Positions 7,158-17,415 of a stretch of DNA of 35,579 bases are shown one piece after another. The notes beneath the pieces are model-generated. The model searched no databases and was not told where the DNA came from. It worked only from the letters and a program-made list of their open reading frames with translations. Each line of letters starts with the position of its first letter. The first letter of the stretch is position 1. Source of the stretch: Brevundimonas sp. (GTDB lineage Bacteria > Pseudomonadota > Alphaproteobacteria > Caulobacterales > Caulobacteraceae). The position numbers were made by a program, and so were the translations under genes. The stretch covers positions 1 to 35,579 of the forward strand of contig NZ_JAEMRD010000020.1 of assembly GCF_016463485.1 (NCBI RefSeq). The letters run 5' to 3'.

Positions 7158-9461
7158 TCAGAAATTCTTGCCCAGCGAGAGGCCCCACTCGGCCGGCCGG
7201 GCGAACGAGGCTTCACGCAGGCCGAACCCCGCCGAGGCGTTCCCCGACTGTTTGTAGGCCACGTCGGTCACATTGGTCCCAAACACCGAAGCCCGCCAGC
7301 TGCCGTCCGGCGACGTGTAGGTCGCCCTGATATTGAGCAGCCCGTAGGCGTCCTGGGCCAGCAGGGGATCACCGGCGATGTCGTTGAAGACCTCGCTGTA
7401 GTAGGCGTAGTCGGCCCGTACGGTGACGTCGTCGCCCTGTGGCAGATCGAACCGATATTGGGCACCAGCCGCGACCGTCCATTCCGGAGCCTTCAGGAAA
7501 GGCGTGGCCAGGGTGATCGGCAGGATCTGGGTCGGGCCGAGACCCTGACCGACCTCGGTGTATTCGGTCTTCAGATAACCCACTGCCAGATTGACATCCA
7601 GATTGGAGGTCGGGCGGCCGATCAACTCCAGTTCGAAGCCCTTGATCTCGCCGGCCGCCGCATTGGCCACGAAGTTTTGCGGCGTCTGGTTCACGGTCAG
7701 CTGGATGTCGTCGTATTTGCTGAAATAGGCGGCGCCGTTCAGCGTCATGCGGCGGTCGAACCAGCTGGTCTTGGCACCCAGCTCATAGGTGACGATGGTC
7801 TCGGGCTCGTAGATGGTGACCTCGTCCGGGCCAGCCAGAGGGCGGGCGTTGTAGCCGCCGCTCTTGAAGCCCTGGCCGATCGACCCATAGACCAGCACAT
7901 CCGAATTCGGCTTGAACTCGACCCCGACCTTGGGCGTGAACGAGTCCCAGTCGTTGGACCGCGTCAGGTTGGCGACGATGAAGCCGTCGCGCTGGCGCCG
8001 GTGATCCAGGGTGTAGGTCTTGTCATCGACGTTGTAGCGACCGCCCAGCGTCACGCTGAGCTGGTCCGTGATGCTGAACGTCCCCTGGGCGAAGGCGGCA
8101 TAGGTGACGGCCTCGACCTCGGTCAGGATGTTCACGGCCGGGGAGAAGGGCGGAAGCGTCGCGGTCGGCGGTTGCAGGCCCACGGCCAGGTCCGCGCGCC
8201 CGACGTCGATCGAGTCTTCGCGGAAGTAGAAGACGCCGGCGACCCAGCTCAGCCGATCGGCGAAGGACAGGCCGCTGAGCTGGAATTCCTGGCTGAACTG
8301 GCTCTGTTCATCGGCATTGTAGGTCTCGCGATAGGTGAAGGGCGTGTTGTCGCCGTCGCGGGCGAACACGGCTTCGAGTTCGCGATAGGCCGTGATGCTC
8401 TTCAGATCGACCGGACCGAGGTTCCAGTCGGCCGTGACCGACGTGCCCCAGAGATCCAGGTTGTTGACGTTCGGGCCGCTGGCCCAGGTCGTGTAGGGAT
8501 CGCCGGTGATCCAGGATGTGTTCAGCGTCCTCTGGCCATTGGGTGCTGTCACGCCGCGCGAGGGAGCGACGAAGGTGTTGTACCGCTGGATGAAGACGGC
8601 ATTCGGATCCAGCGTCAGCAGGGTGTTTGGTGCGGAATGCTCACGCGCCCGCGTGTAGTCCGCGCTGAAGCTGACGCTCAGCATTTCATTCGGCGTCCAC
8701 AGCGCCTGAAGGCGCGCGGCATCGGCGTTCTTGTCGCCCAGATCCTGACCGTCGGACAGACGCCTCGCATAGCCCTCGCGGTTCAGTGTCGCGGCCGACA
8801 AGCGGGTCAGCAGCTTTCCGTCCGCCAGCGGTACATCGATATGGCCGCGAAGGTCGGCGCGGCTGAAGGACCCGATCGTCGCGTCGATATGGCCGCCCAG
8901 ATTAGCGGAGGGCTGTTGAGACGTGATGACCACGGCACCGCCGATGGTGTTCTTGCCGAACAGCGTGCCTTGCGGTCCGCGCAGAACCTCGATCCGGCCG
9001 ACGTCGAACGCGTCCAGCATCCCGCCGATGGAGCGCGCGAAATAGACGCCGTCGATATAGGTGCCGACGCCCGGATCGCTGAAGGTGGCGAAGTCGTTCT
9101 GGCCGACACCCCGGATGAAGACGGTGGCGTTGTAGTTCCCCCCGCTCAGAGCCGCTGCGCCGTCGAAGCGGATGTTGGGCGTGAATTTCGCGACCTCGGA
9201 GATCTCGGTGACCCCACGATCCTCAAGGGCTTCAGCCGACAGGGCCGTCACCGCGACCGGAACATCCTGAAGCCGTTCCTCACGACGTCGAGCACTGACG
9301 ACGATGTCGTCGATCTGCGAGGCCTCATCCTGAACAGGGGGAGCCACTGCCTGGGCCGAGGCCGTCAGTGGGATCGCTGAGGCGATGGCCGCGCCCAGAA
9401 TGGCCAGGCTGGCTCCGGCCAGCCGGCCGCGCCGTCGGTTTCCCGATGTTGATCGATCCAT
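7158..9461 (-). CDS. TonB-dependent receptor, probable aromatic-compound uptake
   Basis: A 767-residue TonB receptor. It has a signal peptide with an Arg-rich n-region (RRRGRLAGASLAILGAAIA, cleavage near TASAQA), a TonB-box-like DDIVVSARRREERLQDVP, the plug (GVTEISEVAKFTPNIRF, FIRGVGQNDFATFSDPGVG, RIEVLRGPQGTLFGKNTIGG), a 22-strand-sized barrel, and a C-terminal aromatic residue (SLGKNF). A good Shine-Dalgarno (GGAGGACACC) precedes the ATG. This is the large subclass typical of Caulobacterales and Sphingomonadales (relatives of SYK-6 DdvT and similar), often linked to plant or lignin-derived substrates. Placement between the CoA ligase and the AAHS transporter suggests outer-membrane uptake of hydroxycinnamates or lignin fragments; that is inference. 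Confidence 0.9.
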   Translation of the reverse strand: MDRSTSGNRRRGRLAGASLAILGAAIASAIPLTASAQAVAPPVQDEASQIDDIVVSARRREERLQDVPVAVTALSAEALEDRGVTEISEVAKFTPNIRFDGAAALSGGNYNATVFIRGVGQNDFATFSDPGVGTYIDGVYFARSIGGMLDAFDVGRIEVLRGPQGTLFGKNTIGGAVVITSQQPSANLGGHIDATIGSFSRADLRGHIDVPLADGKLLTRLSAATLNREGYARRLSDGQDLGDKNADAARLQALWTPNEMLSVSFSADYTRAREHSAPNTLLTLDPNAVFIQRYNTFVAPSRGVTAPNGQRTLNTSWITGDPYTTWASGPNVNNLDLWGTSVTADWNLGPVDLKSITAYRELEAVFARDGDNTPFTYRETYNADEQSQFSQEFQLSGLSFADRLSWVAGVFYFREDSIDVGRADLAVGLQPPTATLPPFSPAVNILTEVEAVTYAAFAQGTFSITDQLSVTLGGRYNVDDKTYTLDHRRQRDGFIVANLTRSNDWDSFTPKVGVEFKPNSDVLVYGSIGQGFKSGGYNARPLAGPDEVTIYEPETIVTYELGAKTSWFDRRMTLNGAAYFSKYDDIQLTVNQTPQNFVANAAAGEIKGFELELIGRPTSNLDVNLAVGYLKTEYTEVGQGLGPTQILPITLATPFLKAPEWTVAAGAQYRFDLPQGDDVTVRADYAYYSEVFNDIAGDPLLAQDAYGLLNIRATYTSPDGSWRASVFGTNVTDVAYKQSGNASAGFGLREASFARPAEWGLSLGKNF

Positions 9462-9517
9462 GGTGTCCTCCCCGGCTCCCGTTCATCGGGCGCTCGCAAC
9501 TGAGATACCGTATAATA

Positions 9518-9532
9518 GTTATATAGAATAGC
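9518..9532. promoter_or_regulatory. Putative MarR operator upstream of the TonB receptor
   Basis: An AT-rich imperfect inverted repeat, GTTAT-ATAGA-ATAGC, lies 57-71 bp before the TonB receptor ATG in otherwise GC-rich DNA. It shares the 10-mer ATAGTTATAT with the perfect palindrome upstream of the aldehyde dehydrogenase gene. A -10-like TATTATAC is on the minus strand within the same stretch. This implies a separate promoter for the receptor, transporter and regulator genes, controlled like the catabolic genes. Confidence 0.5.
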
Positions 9533-9558
9533 AAGTCACTTTGTGGCGTCGGTGTGGC

Positions 9559-11040
9559 CTAGAGTTGGGGCCAGCCGTCCCGCAGATCGCTCTTGCGCAC
9601 CTTGCCGGATCCCGTCCGGGGCAGGGCCTCCACAATCTGGAAATGGGTCGGATGTTTGTAGCGGGCCAGCTGTGCGGACAGGTGATCACGTACCGCGTCG
9701 ATGACCTTGGCCGTCGGGTCGTTACAGGCCAGAACGCAAAGTCCGACCTCGCCCCATTTCGGGTCGGGGACGCCGATCACCGCAGCCTCGATCACCCCGG
9801 GAAAGTCGATCAGCAGTGCTTCGATCTCGGCCGGATAGACGTTCTCGCCCCCCGAGATGAACATGTCCTTCTTGCGATCGACGATGGTGAAGAACCCGTC
9901 CTGATCCCGGACTGCGATGTCGCCGGTGCGAAACCATCCGTCGGGGGTGAAGGCCGACCGGGTTTCCGCCGGTCTGCGCCAGTAGCCCGAGAACAGGTTG
10001 GCCCCCTTCAACAGCAGCTCGCCCGGTGCGCCGATCCCGACATCGGCACCCTGTTTGTCGACCAGGCGCGTCAGAACGCCGGGGGTCGGAACTCCGGCCG
10101 ATCCGGCCTTGGCCGAGATGATGTCGGGGTCCGTCGACATGCCGAACACTGTGCCCGCCTCGCTCATGCCGAACCCGTCGACGATCGGCACCCCGGCCGC
10201 GAGCCAGGCGTTGATCGAGGCGGCGGGATGCGGCGCGCCGCCCGTCATGATCGCCGTCATGCCCTTCAGGCGCTCGCCCTCGAAGGCCGGCTCGGCCCGC
10301 AGACGGTCCGCCATCTGGGGCACGCAGAAATAGTGGGTCGCCTTCAAGCTGGGGTCGCTCAGTCGAGACAGGGTGCGGTCGGGAATGAACCCGTCCGAAA
10401 CCAGTACGACGCCGCCCTGAGCCAGTACCGGGCGGACACTGCTGACCATGCCGATGATGTGGAACATCGGGGAGTCGACGAGGAAGACGCTGTTGCGATC
10501 GACCTGCGCCAGGACGCCCAGATTGATCGCGGTCTGGGTCAGCGCCCGTTCGCTCAGCATCACCCCCTTGGGGGCCCCTGAGGTGCCGGAGGTGAACAGG
10601 ATCAGCGAGATCTGTTCCGGGTCGATGGCGCGCGGCGGCATCGGCGTCGCTGTATCGATCTGCGCGCCGATCAGGTCGATCGACAACCCTTCCAGCCCCA
10701 CGCGCTCCAGTTCGGCGTCGCCGATCAGAATTTTGGGCTCAATGGCGTCCAGGAGGACAGCGATCTCGCCGGGATTCAGCCGCCAGTTCAGGGGCACAAA
10801 GATCAGGCCCGCGCGCGCGCAGGCGTGATGCAGGATGATCTGCTCGACGCGGTTTTTCGCCAGGACAGCGACCCTGTCGCCGGCGCCGCATCCGTAGGTC
10901 TCCGCCAGAAGGCCCGCACATCGGCTGACAGCGGCATCGAGCGCGCTATAGGACCAGGATCGCCCGTGCGTCAGATCACGTGCGGCGAGCGATCCGGGTG
11001 TTAGCCGCGCGTGAAGCGCGATAGCGTCCACCGGCCCCAT
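9559..11040 (-). CDS. fcs: Hydroxycinnamate (feruloyl/p-coumaroyl)-CoA ligase, AMP-forming
   Basis: A 493-residue acyl-adenylate-forming enzyme. The phosphate-binding loop LFTSGTSGAPKGV is at residues 149-160. The later motifs DGFGMSEAG, GWFRTGDIAVRDQDGFFTIVDRKKD and GGENVYPAEIE follow, and the catalytic Lys region GSGKVRKSDLR is near the C-terminus. It is shorter than Pseudomonas Fcs and closer in size to 4-coumarate:CoA-ligase-like proteins. It lies 7 bp downstream of the hydratase-lyase gene, so both are probably cotranscribed. The expected reaction is ATP-dependent CoA thioesterification of p-coumarate and/or ferulate. The general fatty-acyl/aryl-CoA ligase assignment is firm; the substrate is inferred from the neighbour. 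Confidence 0.82.
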   Translation of the reverse strand: MGPVDAIALHARLTPGSLAARDLTHGRSWSYSALDAAVSRCAGLLAETYGCGAGDRVAVLAKNRVEQIILHHACARAGLIFVPLNWRLNPGEIAVLLDAIEPKILIGDAELERVGLEGLSIDLIGAQIDTATPMPPRAIDPEQISLILFTSGTSGAPKGVMLSERALTQTAINLGVLAQVDRNSVFLVDSPMFHIIGMVSSVRPVLAQGGVVLVSDGFIPDRTLSRLSDPSLKATHYFCVPQMADRLRAEPAFEGERLKGMTAIMTGGAPHPAASINAWLAAGVPIVDGFGMSEAGTVFGMSTDPDIISAKAGSAGVPTPGVLTRLVDKQGADVGIGAPGELLLKGANLFSGYWRRPAETRSAFTPDGWFRTGDIAVRDQDGFFTIVDRKKDMFISGGENVYPAEIEALLIDFPGVIEAAVIGVPDPKWGEVGLCVLACNDPTAKVIDAVRDHLSAQLARYKHPTHFQIVEALPRTGSGKVRKSDLRDGWPQL

Positions 11041-11047
11041 GACGCGG

Positions 11048-11887
11048 TCAGGCCGTTTGCTTGCTGATGTCGTAGGTGCCGAGCCCGGGCTTGTAGGTCT
11101 TGTCGTCGATGAACTGTTTGATGCCTTCCTTGCGACCGTCGTTGTCGTAGGAGTTCGCGGCCTCCTGCGCCCGGATCAAATAGTCTTCGGCATTGTCGTA
11201 GGTCATCTCCTTGACCCGGCGCACCGCGTCTTTCGTCGCCTTGAGCGCCACCGGGTTCTTCTTCAGCAGAATGCCGGCAAGCTCGCGAACGCGGGCCTCG
11301 AGCGACGCGAGCGGCACGCTCTCGTTGACCAGACGCCATTCCGCCGCCTTCTGACCATCGATCAGTTCCCCGGTCAGAGCGTGATACATGGCGTCGCGCA
11401 TGGGGATCAGATCGACCACGACCTTGGTCGCTCCGCCGCCCGGCAGGATGCCCCAGTTGATCTCCGACAGGGCGAACTGGGCCTCGTCCGCCGCGATAGC
11501 GAGATCGCAGGCGAACAGGGGGCCATAACCACCGCCGAAGCACCACCCGTTGACCATGGCGATGGTCGGCTTGTTGTACCAGCGCAGCCGCCGCCACCAG
11601 CCATAGGCCTCGCGCTGGGCCTGGCGCGTCGCACCCAGCCCCCTGGCCTCGGTCTCGCGGAAATACTCCTTCAGATCCATGCCGGCGGACCAGGCCGATC
11701 CTTCGCCGGTCAGGACCAGCACGCCGAAATCGTCGCGGTACTCCAGTTCGTCCAGTATTTCGCCCATGCGACGGTTGAGGTTCGGCGACATGCAGTTACG
11801 TTTGTCGGGCCGATTGAAGCGGACCCAGGCGATGCCGTCCTGGATCGTGTAGGTGGCGGCGTTGGGGTCGTCAGTGGCGACAGTCAT
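11048..11887 (-). CDS. ech: p-Hydroxycinnamoyl-CoA hydratase-lyase (Ech/HCHL)
   Basis: A 279-residue crotonase-fold enzyme that closely follows the hydroxycinnamoyl-CoA hydratase-lyase pattern rather than ordinary enoyl-CoA hydratases. Landmarks are RFNRPDKRNCMSP, the oxyanion-hole segment WSAGMDLKEYFRE, KPTIAMVNGWCFGGGYGPL, the catalytic Glu in LSEINWGILPGG, and the C-terminal EDYL and QFIDDKTYKPGL motifs with the family's conserved Tyr. It would convert p-coumaroyl-CoA to 4-hydroxybenzaldehyde plus acetyl-CoA, and feruloyl-CoA to vanillin plus acetyl-CoA. The aldehyde dehydrogenase gene lies 62 bp upstream on the same strand and the CoA ligase just downstream, which is a complete retro-aldol chain-shortening set. 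Confidence 0.92.
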   Translation of the reverse strand: MTVATDDPNAATYTIQDGIAWVRFNRPDKRNCMSPNLNRRMGEILDELEYRDDFGVLVLTGEGSAWSAGMDLKEYFRETEARGLGATRQAQREAYGWWRRLRWYNKPTIAMVNGWCFGGGYGPLFACDLAIAADEAQFALSEINWGILPGGGATKVVVDLIPMRDAMYHALTGELIDGQKAAEWRLVNESVPLASLEARVRELAGILLKKNPVALKATKDAVRRVKEMTYDNAEDYLIRAQEAANSYDNDGRKEGIKQFIDDKTYKPGLGTYDISKQTA

Positions 11888-11949
11888 GATCTCAATCCGA
11901 TGGGCGCCGGTACGGCGTCAAATGTCTGGAAGTCGGGGCGGGCGGTCGG

Positions 11950-13362
11950 TCAGATGGGATAGTGACCCGGCTGGGTCTCGATCGTGATCCAGCGCAGCTC
12001 GGTGAAGGCGTCGATTCCGGCCTTGCCGCCGAACCGGCCGTAGCCCGAGCCCTTGGTCCCGCCAAACGGCATCTGGGCCTCGTCGTGGACGGTCGGGCCG
12101 TTGACGTGACAGATGCCCGACTTGATCTGTCTCGCGACCTTCAGGCCGCGGGCGATGTCGCGGGTAAACACCGCCGCCGACAGGCCGTATTCGGTGTCGT
12201 TGGCCAGTTCGACGGCATGATCCTCGTCGCGGGCACGGGTCACGGCGACGACCGGACCGAAGCTTTCCTCGCTGAACAGCCGCATGGCCGGGGTCACGCC
12301 GTCAACGACGGTCGCCGGCATCAGCACGCCTTTCGACGGGCCTCCGGTGACAGTGCGCGCACCTGCGGCGACCGCGTCGGTGATCAGTCCTTCGACGTGC
12401 TGTACCGTCTTCAGATCGACCACGGCCCCCAGCGGGGTCTTGCCCTCGCGCGGATCGCCCACAGCCATGGTCGCGACCTTGGCCCGGAACTTCTCGACGA
12501 AGGCATCGGCGACGGCGTCTACGACAATGATCCGCTCGGTCGACATGCAGATCTGACCCTGGTTCATGAAGGCGCCGAAGGCGGCGGCCTTCACGGCCTC
12601 ATCCAGATCGGCGTCGTCCAGCACGACGAACGGGGCCTTGCCGCCGAGTTCCAGCAGGACGGGCTTGAGATGTTCTGCGGCGCGCTTGGCCACAATCTTG
12701 CCCACGGCCGTCGAGCCGGTGAAGTTGATCCGACGTACGGCCGGGTGATCGATAAGGGCTCCGACAATCTCGCCGGCGTCCTTCGGGGCATTGGTGACGA
12801 CGTTGACCACACCGTCCGGCAGGCCCGCCTCGGCAAAGGCCTCGATGATCAGGCCGTGGGTCCGGGGACAGGTCTCCGACGCCTTCAGGATCACGGTGTT
12901 GCCACAGGCCAGCGGCACCGCGATGGCGCGGACACCGAGGATGATCGGGGCGTTCCAGGGCGCGATCCCCAGGACGACGCCGGCGGGTTCACGCACCGCC
13001 ATGGCGATACAGCCCGGCTTGTCGGACGGAATGACCTCGCCGCCGATCTGCGTCGTGAGGGCGGCGGCTTCCCGGACGATCCCGACGGCCAGCATCAGGT
13101 TGAACCGCGCCCAGCCCTCGGTCGCGCCGATCTCGGTCTGCATCGCGGTCACGAACGCATCGCCCTTGGCGGCCAGACAGTCCGCCGCCTTGTTCAGCAA
13201 TGCGCGTCGGGCATTCGGACCCAGGTTCGACCAACCGGGCAGGGCTGCCGCGGCCGCGTCACAGGCGGCGTTGGCGTCGGCGACGGTCGCGGCGTGTGAT
13301 GTCGTCGCCGGTTCGCCCGTCATGGGATTGAGGCGTGTGAAGGTCGCGGCGATATCGGTCAT
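11950..13362 (-). CDS. vdh: Vanillin / 4-hydroxybenzaldehyde dehydrogenase
   Basis: A 470-residue NAD(P)+-dependent aldehyde dehydrogenase. The Asn in GIAPWNAPIILG, the NAD-binding FTGSTAVGKIV, the catalytic Glu in LELGGKAPFVVLDDADL and the catalytic Cys in NQGQICMSTERI are all present, with FGPVVAVTRARD and FGGTKGSGYGRFGG toward the C-terminus. The overall pattern matches vanillin/salicylaldehyde-type dehydrogenases. It is the first gene of the minus-strand hydroxycinnamate unit and oxidises the aldehyde made by the hydratase-lyase to vanillate or 4-hydroxybenzoate. A perfect AT-rich palindrome sits 30-44 bp upstream of the ATG. Confidence 0.88.
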   Translation of the reverse strand: MTDIAATFTRLNPMTGEPATTSHAATVADANAACDAAAAALPGWSNLGPNARRALLNKAADCLAAKGDAFVTAMQTEIGATEGWARFNLMLAVGIVREAAALTTQIGGEVIPSDKPGCIAMAVREPAGVVLGIAPWNAPIILGVRAIAVPLACGNTVILKASETCPRTHGLIIEAFAEAGLPDGVVNVVTNAPKDAGEIVGALIDHPAVRRINFTGSTAVGKIVAKRAAEHLKPVLLELGGKAPFVVLDDADLDEAVKAAAFGAFMNQGQICMSTERIIVVDAVADAFVEKFRAKVATMAVGDPREGKTPLGAVVDLKTVQHVEGLITDAVAAGARTVTGGPSKGVLMPATVVDGVTPAMRLFSEESFGPVVAVTRARDEDHAVELANDTEYGLSAAVFTRDIARGLKVARQIKSGICHVNGPTVHDEAQMPFGGTKGSGYGRFGGKAGIDAFTELRWITIETQPGHYPI

Positions 13363-13391
13363 GGTCCACCTGAGGATCGTGCGCTTTTATA

Positions 13392-13406
13392 GTTATATCA
13401 CATAAC
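13392..13406. promoter_or_regulatory. Putative MarR operator upstream of vdh
   Basis: A perfect inverted repeat, GTTAT-ATCAC-ATAAC, stands out as an AT-rich island 30-44 bp before the vdh ATG. Read on the minus strand, the same stretch holds -10-like TATAAC/TATAAA sequences, so a bound dimer would cover the promoter. The flanking ATAGTTATAT recurs upstream of the TonB receptor. The probable ligand is the MarR regulator of this cluster. Confidence 0.6.
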
Positions 13407-13458
13407 GTTTAGCGTTGACTCGTTCAAGGTGCAACCATGTTTATGATGACCCGATCGG

Positions 13459-15402
<1,944 letters not shown>

Positions 15403-15410
<8 letters not shown>

Positions 15411-16077
15411 ACTTCAGGCCCATCTCAGCCAGCTTGCCGCGCATGTCATAGATGTCGAGGCCGAGTTCGCCCGCCGCCAGGCGCTGGCGCTTGGACTCTT
15501 CAAGCGCCTCCCGGGCCTGGGCTTTTTTCAGCACCTCGGCCGCATCAGCGCGCGGCACGACGCAGACGCCGTCGTCGTCGGCGATGACCACGTCTCCGGG
15601 GTTCACCACGGCATTGGCGCACACGATCGGCACATTGACCGAACCCAGGGTGCCCTTGATCGTGCCCTGGGCGTGGACCGCCTTCGACCAGACCGGAAAA
15701 TTCATCTGGGTCAGATCGCGCACGTCGCGCACCCCGGCGTCGATGATCAGGCCACGGCAACCGCGCGCCTGGGCCGAGGTGGCCAGCAGGTCGCCGAAAT
15801 AGCCGTCGGTGCAGGGGCTGGTGGGCGCGAGCACCAGGACGTCGCCTTCACGAAGCTGTTCGATGGCGACGTGGATCATCCAGTTGTCGCCCGGAGGGGC
15901 CGAGATGGTCACCGCCGATCCGGCGATCCGGGCTCCGACGTAGATCGGCCGCATGTGCGGGGCCAGCAGTCCGGTGCGGCCCTGCGCCTCGTGGACCGTG
16001 GCCACACCGCAGGCGGCGAGGCCGTCGAGGGTCGCGAGATCGACGCGGTCGATGTTCTGGACGACGATGCCTGCCAT
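15403..16077 (-). CDS. ligK: 4-Carboxy-4-hydroxy-2-oxoadipate aldolase (LigK)
   Basis: A 224-residue class II pyruvate aldolase of the RraA-like fold. Landmarks are the N-terminal [12 protein letters not shown], the central [47 protein letters not shown] followed by VRDVRDL (Arg and metal-ligand Asp near residues 117-118), and [15 protein letters not shown]. It splits the last pathway intermediate to pyruvate and oxaloacetate. It is the first gene of the minus-strand lig unit and is divergent from the LysR regulator across about 100 bp that holds a palindrome. Confidence 0.92.
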
Positions 16078-16155
16078 GACGGGTCCTTTGGGTTCAGCCC
16101 CGAAGGTGATGCGAGCGCGCGGTGTTCAGCGCCAATGGGAAAGCTGGTGTCCATA

Positions 16156-16169
16156 TTAGCCTGTGCTAA
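16156..16169. promoter_or_regulatory. Putative LigR operator in the ligK/ligR intergenic region
   Basis: A perfect inverted repeat TTAGC-CTGT-GCTAA, which fits the LysR T-N11-A logic, sits 9 bp before the regulator's ATG and about 79 bp upstream of the ligK ATG. Such placement in a divergent gap is typical of an activator that also represses its own gene. No second copy was found before the plus-strand lig operon. Confidence 0.5.
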
Positions 16170-16178
16170 GTCTACATC

Positions 16179-17345
16179 ATGGAACCGTTCGCTCTCAATA
16201 TCCGCCATCTGCGCGCCGTCGCCGCCGTCGTGGAGACCGGAAGCATCAGCGCGGCCGCTCGCGTCGTGAACCTGACCCAGCCCGCGATCACCCAGGGGAT
16301 CGCCAAGCTGGAACGCCAGATCGGCCTGCCTCTGTTCGAGAGACGGCCCGGCGGGATGACGCCGACGACTGCCGCGAACCTGCTGGCCCCCCGCGTCACG
16401 GCGGCGATCAGGCTGATGGACAGCCGCCACGCGACGGCGGCGCAGATCAGCGCTTTCCTGGCCCTGGCGCGGCGCGGGAGCTATTCCGGTGCCGCCGCCG
16501 AGACCGGGCTCAGCGAGCCGTCCCTGCACCGCGCGGTCGGCGACCTCTCGCTGGCGATCGGCCATATCCTGGTCGAGAGGCGGGGCAAGGGGGTCGCGCT
16601 GACGGCGCGGGGTGCGGGGGTCGCGCGACGGTTCAGGCTGGGCGAGGCTGAACTGCGCTCGGCGATGTCGGAGTTGGCGCAACTCGAGGGCCGCGAGGTC
16701 GGCCGGATCACCGTCGGTGCCATGCCCCTGTCGCGCGCCCGCCTGCTGCCTGCGGCCGTGGCGGCTTTTCACGCCTTGCATGGCGAGGTCAGCGTCGGGA
16801 TCATCGAGGGGTCTCATGCCGAACTGATCGGGCCGCTGAGAGACGGTGAGATCGACATGATGGTCGGCGCGCTTCGCTCCAGCATCACGGACGAGGGCCT
16901 CGTGCAGACTCCGCTGTTCGAGGATCGGCCCGTCATCCTGGCGCGGGCCGGCCATCCGCTCGCAGGGGCGGCGGAGCCGATGACGTCGAAGAAGATGCTT
17001 GCCTATCCGTGGATCACGCCCGCGCCCGGGACGCCGTTGCGGTCCCAGTGGCAGGCCATGTTCGAGGCGGCGGGCGCGGTCGCCCCGCGCGTGCCGATCG
17101 AGTGCGGGTCGGTGATCATGATACGCCAGATGCTGTTGCAGAGCGATTTCCTGACCCTGCTGTCACCGGATCAGGTGGCCGTCGAGCTGGATGCAGGATG
17201 GTTGGTAAAGGTCGCCGACGCCCCCGGCGATGTCAGCCGAACGATCGGCGTCACGTCACGTGCGGATTGGCGGCCCACCGCGCTTCAGCGCCGGTTTCTC
17301 GATGTGCTGAGCGAGAAGGCACGGCTTATTACTGCGAACCCATAG
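16179..17345 (+). CDS. ligR: LysR-type regulator with two tandem HTH domains (probable LigR)
   Basis: A 388-residue LysR-family protein, about 80-90 residues longer than usual because the DNA-binding part occurs twice. HTH 1 spans roughly residues 7-65 (IRHLRAVAAVVETGSISAAA...TQPAITQGIAKLERQIGLPLFER). HTH 2 spans roughly 86-150 (ISAFLALARRGSYSGAAAETG...SEPSLHRAVGDL...VERRGKGVALTARG). The periplasmic-binding-like effector domain runs from about 165 to the end (VGRITVGAMPLSRARLLP onward). Its place between the divergent ligK and ligJABC units matches LigR of Sphingomonads, which activates both in response to protocatechuate or gallate. The family call is firm; the name LigR rests on context. 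Confidence 0.85.
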   Translation: MEPFALNIRHLRAVAAVVETGSISAAARVVNLTQPAITQGIAKLERQIGLPLFERRPGGMTPTTAANLLAPRVTAAIRLMDSRHATAAQISAFLALARRGSYSGAAAETGLSEPSLHRAVGDLSLAIGHILVERRGKGVALTARGAGVARRFRLGEAELRSAMSELAQLEGREVGRITVGAMPLSRARLLPAAVAAFHALHGEVSVGIIEGSHAELIGPLRDGEIDMMVGALRSSITDEGLVQTPLFEDRPVILARAGHPLAGAAEPMTSKKMLAYPWITPAPGTPLRSQWQAMFEAAGAVAPRVPIECGSVIMIRQMLLQSDFLTLLSPDQVAVELDAGWLVKVADAPGDVSRTIGVTSRADWRPTALQRRFLDVLSEKARLITANP

Positions 17346-17415
17346 TTCGCATTTTCTCATAGGGCGGCGGACAATCCGATTGGCCGGTTGAGGCGGACCT
17401 GCCTATCCCCGTCGC

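Noticed and set aside
7155..9380. A 741-codon plus-strand open frame over the TonB receptor
   Set aside because: The minus strand has an unmistakable signal peptide, plug and barrel. The plus-strand product has no family features.
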